Assembly (NCBI GenBank): GCA_946611835.1
Contig: CAMOEE010000132.1
Coordinates: 1 to 7,234, forward strand
Reading direction: 5' to 3'
DNA length: 7,234 bases
DNA from: an uncultured Treponema sp.
GTDB lineage: Bacteria > Spirochaetota > Spirochaetia > Treponematales > Treponemataceae
This document shows positions 5,907 to 7,234 of the stretch, piece after piece. Position 1 is the stretch's first letter, and each line of letters starts with the position of its first letter. The notes beneath the pieces were generated by a model. It made no database searches, was not told where the DNA came from, and was given only the letters and a program-made list of their open reading frames with translations. Made by a program: the position numbers and the translations under genes.

Positions 5907-5995
5907 TGCATAATTCATAATGCCGAATGCATAATTGGGACGAGCGAAGCAATGTCCCGAAAAATTATGAATTGTGCATTATGCATTATGAATTA
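5904..5995. repeat. 92-bp imperfect inverted repeat built of TAATKCA heptads
   Basis: The left arm (5904-5941) and right arm (5954-5995) are reverse complements apart from G/T alternations, a two-base difference and a four-base insertion in the right arm. Each arm is a run of about five 7-bp units of the form TAAT(G/T)CA and ends at a GGGAC/GTCCC clamp around a 12-base loop, GAGCGAAGCAAT. The TAA opening the left arm is the stop of the secreted-protein gene. The right arm, read on the minus strand, encodes the last residues (I-H-N-A) and stop of tsaC. There is no transposase and no target-site duplication was identified. It could be a MITE/REP-like dispersed element and, as RNA, a bidirectional stem-loop at a convergent junction. 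Confidence 0.85.
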
Positions 5996-6569
5996 CCACA
6001 CCCCCTTGACGAACGACTTTGATATTTCCGCTTTCATCAATCGAAACTATGGTCGATGGAATTCCGCCTTTTTTATCTCCGTCATCAACAAGAAGCTCCA
6101 CATCCTTTCCGAATTCTGTTTTTATCTGCCGGATGTTATCGAGGACAGGCTCGCCGCTTCTGTTTACGCTGGTCGAATAAATCGGTGCGCCGCACAAAGC
6201 AATGACCTTCCTAAGCCATTCATCGCCCGGACAGCGGAAAGCAGTGGTCTCGAAATTCCCGTCCCTGGCAAAGGTATGAACGATAATCGTGAGGGGGCCA
6301 GGCCACTTCTCCAGAAGGGACTCAGGAATCACATCACGGGTGTATTTTTTTACATCTTCAGGTCTTGCGATGAGCTGGATAAGGTTCTTACCCTCGTCAC
6401 GATTTTTAATAGAGCAGATTTTCTCGTATGTATGAAAAGAATAGTGACGGCCGTCAACGATTCCCGAAAAACCGTAAACCGTATCAGTCGGAAGAACTAC
6501 GACTTTTCCCCTTCTCAAATAATCGGCTGCTATCTGCGCAGACAATTCGTCACACTTGCGGCAAATCAT
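5979..6569 (-). CDS. tsaC: TsaC/YrdC-type threonylcarbamoyl-AMP synthase
   Basis: A 196-residue protein of the Sua5/YciO/YrdC/YwlC family, the length of the short TsaC type without the Sua5 C-terminal domain. It should make threonylcarbamoyl-adenylate from threonine, bicarbonate and ATP for the t6A modification at position 37 of ANN-decoding tRNAs. Motifs: PTDTVYGF (27-34), the basic substrate loop with K55, R57 and K61, WPGPLTIIV (89-97), STSVNRSGEP (132-141) and PSTIV (171-175). The loop reads NRDEGKNL where most members have R-P-x-x-K-P-L, a mild divergence. The start at ATG 6569 has AAAGGGGA nine bases upstream and overlaps the septum gene by 20 nt, so the two are coupled. The last four residues and stop come from the inverted repeat. 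A YciO-like paralogue is a less likely alternative. Confidence 0.88.
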   Translation of the reverse strand: MICRKCDELSAQIAADYLRRGKVVVLPTDTVYGFSGIVDGRHYSFHTYEKICSIKNRDEGKNLIQLIARPEDVKKYTRDVIPESLLEKWPGPLTIIVHTFARDGNFETTAFRCPGDEWLRKVIALCGAPIYSTSVNRSGEPVLDNIRQIKTEFGKDVELLVDDGDKKGGIPSTIVSIDESGNIKVVRQGGVVIHNA

Positions 6570-7047
6570 AAACTGGAATCCCCTTTATCTTAACTTTTGA
6601 TTTTTTGCCAATCTGCTCCTTTGCCCTGTAATCCTTTACCATAAGATAAAGATATGTGACAAAGAACATCAGAAGCCCAGTGAATTTGCAGAACCATTCA
6701 GGGAGAGAATATGGCTCAATTGATTTTATTGGAGTACCCGTCTCAAAATGATACTCATCGATGGAAATGAGGCCATTGATTTTAACGACCTTCTCTCCGT
6801 CACGGACATAGCCCATCTTTCGCGCAAACCCAGCGATTACATCCGGATCTTTTTCAAGAGCCGTATATTCCAGGGAGAGACTGTCATTTATTTTCTGAAT
6901 TTCATCCGCACGGGCACTTAGGATTCTTTTCTGCTCGCGAAGCTGTCCGTCCGCCCACATTCCGTCCCTTCCGCATGTGAAAGAGACCAGAACATAGATT
7001 GCAGTTCCGGCCAGGGCTGCCGCAAGAACCCTGTACATTTTTTTCAT
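6550..7047 (-). CDS. FtsB/DivIC-like septum formation initiator with an extra membrane segment
   Basis: A 165-residue protein. The N-terminus is cytoplasmic and short, followed by a membrane helix (about 6-24), a predicted coiled coil (about 33-66; REQKRILSARADEIQKIND) and the module DPDVIAGFARKMGYVRDGEKVVKI (67-90), which matches the FtsB/DivIC pattern after the coiled coil. Such proteins join FtsL and FtsQ/DivIB in activating septal peptidoglycan synthesis. Typical members stop near 100-120 residues; this one continues through a linker into a second membrane helix (about 118-137) and a basic tail (KDYRAKEQIGKKSKVKIKG). The ATG at 7047 has AAGG only a few bases away; Met4 at 7038 is better spaced from it and may be the real start. 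It is the first gene of the pair with tsaC. Confidence 0.75.
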   Translation of the reverse strand: MKKMYRVLAAALAGTAIYVLVSFTCGRDGMWADGQLREQKRILSARADEIQKINDSLSLEYTALEKDPDVIAGFARKMGYVRDGEKVVKINGLISIDEYHFETGTPIKSIEPYSLPEWFCKFTGLLMFFVTYLYLMVKDYRAKEQIGKKSKVKIKGIPVYDLPQV

Positions 7048-7057
7048 AGCCTTTTGA

Positions 7058-7083
7058 ATATCGGCTTGATGATTGAAATTCTA
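7058..7083 (-). promoter_or_regulatory. Possible sigma-28-like box before the septum gene
   Basis: On the minus strand TAGAATTT (7083-7076), 10-nt spacer, GCCGATAT (7065-7058). The -10 half matches GCCGATAA 7 of 8 and the -35 half matches TAAAGTTT 6 of 8, but the spacer is one base short. A motility promoter would be unexpected for a division and tRNA-modification pair, so this is a weak call. A TATAAA further upstream has no good -35 box. Confidence 0.25.
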
Positions 7084-7122
7084 AAATATTTTTATAATGA
7101 AAAAATAATTGGACTTTTCAGC

Positions 7123-7149
7123 TAGAGTTATGATAAAATATACCGATAT
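7123..7149 (+). promoter_or_regulatory. Candidate sigma-28 promoter for the right-edge gene
   Basis: TAGAGTTA (7123-7130), exactly 11-nt spacer, ACCGATAT (7142-7149). Against the extended consensus TAAAGTTT-N11-GCCGATAA this matches 12 of 16 positions. Transcription would begin near 7156, about 36 nt before the ATG, leaving room for the AGGGGA ribosome-binding site. An overlapping sigma-70-type extended -10, TGATAAAAT (7131-7139), is an alternative. Confidence 0.4.
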
Positions 7150-7191
7150 AAAAGCAAAGACTTTTTTAAATGCTTTTTAAAGGGGAACAAT

Positions 7192-7234
7192 ATGAGTGAT
7201 TCAGATAAAACAAACGAACTTGACAATTACGGCG
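7192..7234 (+). CDS. Start of an unidentified gene (cut by window edge)
   Basis: Fourteen codons are visible, reading MSDSDKTNELDNYG. The start is well supported by AAAGGGGA (7179-7186) five bases upstream of the ATG. The N-terminus is polar with no signal peptide, suggesting a cytoplasmic protein. A sigma-28-like promoter upstream hints at a motility or chemotaxis link, but too little sequence is present to name the product. Confidence 0.75.
   Translation, partial: MSDSDKTNELDNYG

Noticed and set aside
5904..5995. Small structured RNA gene or classical intrinsic terminator
   Set aside because: No T-run follows the stem on either strand, and the heptad-repeat arms look like a repeat element rather than a conserved RNA; only a stem-loop at a gene junction is supported.
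5952..6593. Open frame on the plus strand opposite tsaC
   Set aside because: It begins inside the inverted repeat and runs antisense to a gene with clear TsaC motifs; its translation has no recognisable domains.
7093..7098. TATAAT on the plus strand as the -10 of the right-edge gene
   Set aside because: The nearby TTGAAA (7073-7078) and TTGATG (7066-7071) are 14 and 21 nt away, outside normal spacing; the site at 7123-7149 fits better.

Overview
The window looks like chromosomal housekeeping DNA from a spirochaete, most likely a Treponema-like anaerobe. The flbD-motA flagellar pair at the left edge is the arrangement typical of the spirochaete motility operon. The remaining genes are core bacterial functions. 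By eye the G+C content is in the mid-40s percent, and gene junctions are more AT-rich. There are no rRNA, tRNA, CRISPR, transposase or phage genes, and no gene-free stretch longer than 300 bases, so this is mostly ordinary chromosome.

Layout, left to right. (1) 1-277, minus strand: start of motA, preceded by flbD. A 166-bp divergent spacer separates flbD from (2) 444-2508, plus strand: an OmpR/PhoB-type response regulator overlapping by 11 nt a membrane histidine kinase that starts with TTG. (3) 2554-4488, minus strand: lepB (signal peptidase I) then hemW (radical SAM haem chaperone), 21 nt apart. (4) 4556-5906, plus strand: smpB (trans-translation) followed after one base by a secreted protein of unknown function that also starts with TTG. 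(5) 5979-7047, minus strand: an FtsB/DivIC-like septum protein overlapping a TsaC/YrdC-type tRNA t6A synthesis gene. (6) 7192 to the right edge, plus strand: first 14 codons of an unidentified gene.

There are two convergent junctions (kinase/hemW and secreted protein/tsaC). Each carries a repeat that begins within a few bases of, or exactly at, the stop codon of the plus-strand gene: a 14-bp tandem triplicate at 2506-2547 and a 92-bp heptad-built inverted repeat at 5904-5995. The second element also supplies the last codons and stop of tsaC. The kinase operon's best intrinsic terminator lies inside the 3' coding sequence of hemW.

The three divergent junctions hold the promoters. smpB and lepB appear to share a palindromic TTGCAA -35 hexamer, with both -10 boxes placed so that both mRNAs would be leaderless; neither gene has a Shine-Dalgarno sequence. 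The response regulator shows a weaker version of the same design. Sigma-28-like CCGATA(A/T) boxes lie in front of flbD, the unidentified right-edge gene and, less convincingly, the septum gene.

No clearly new multi-gene system was found. The items most worth checking are the arginine in place of the catalytic lysine in LepB, the shared-hexamer leaderless promoter pair, the stop-codon-supplying palindrome, and the second membrane segment on the FtsB-like protein.
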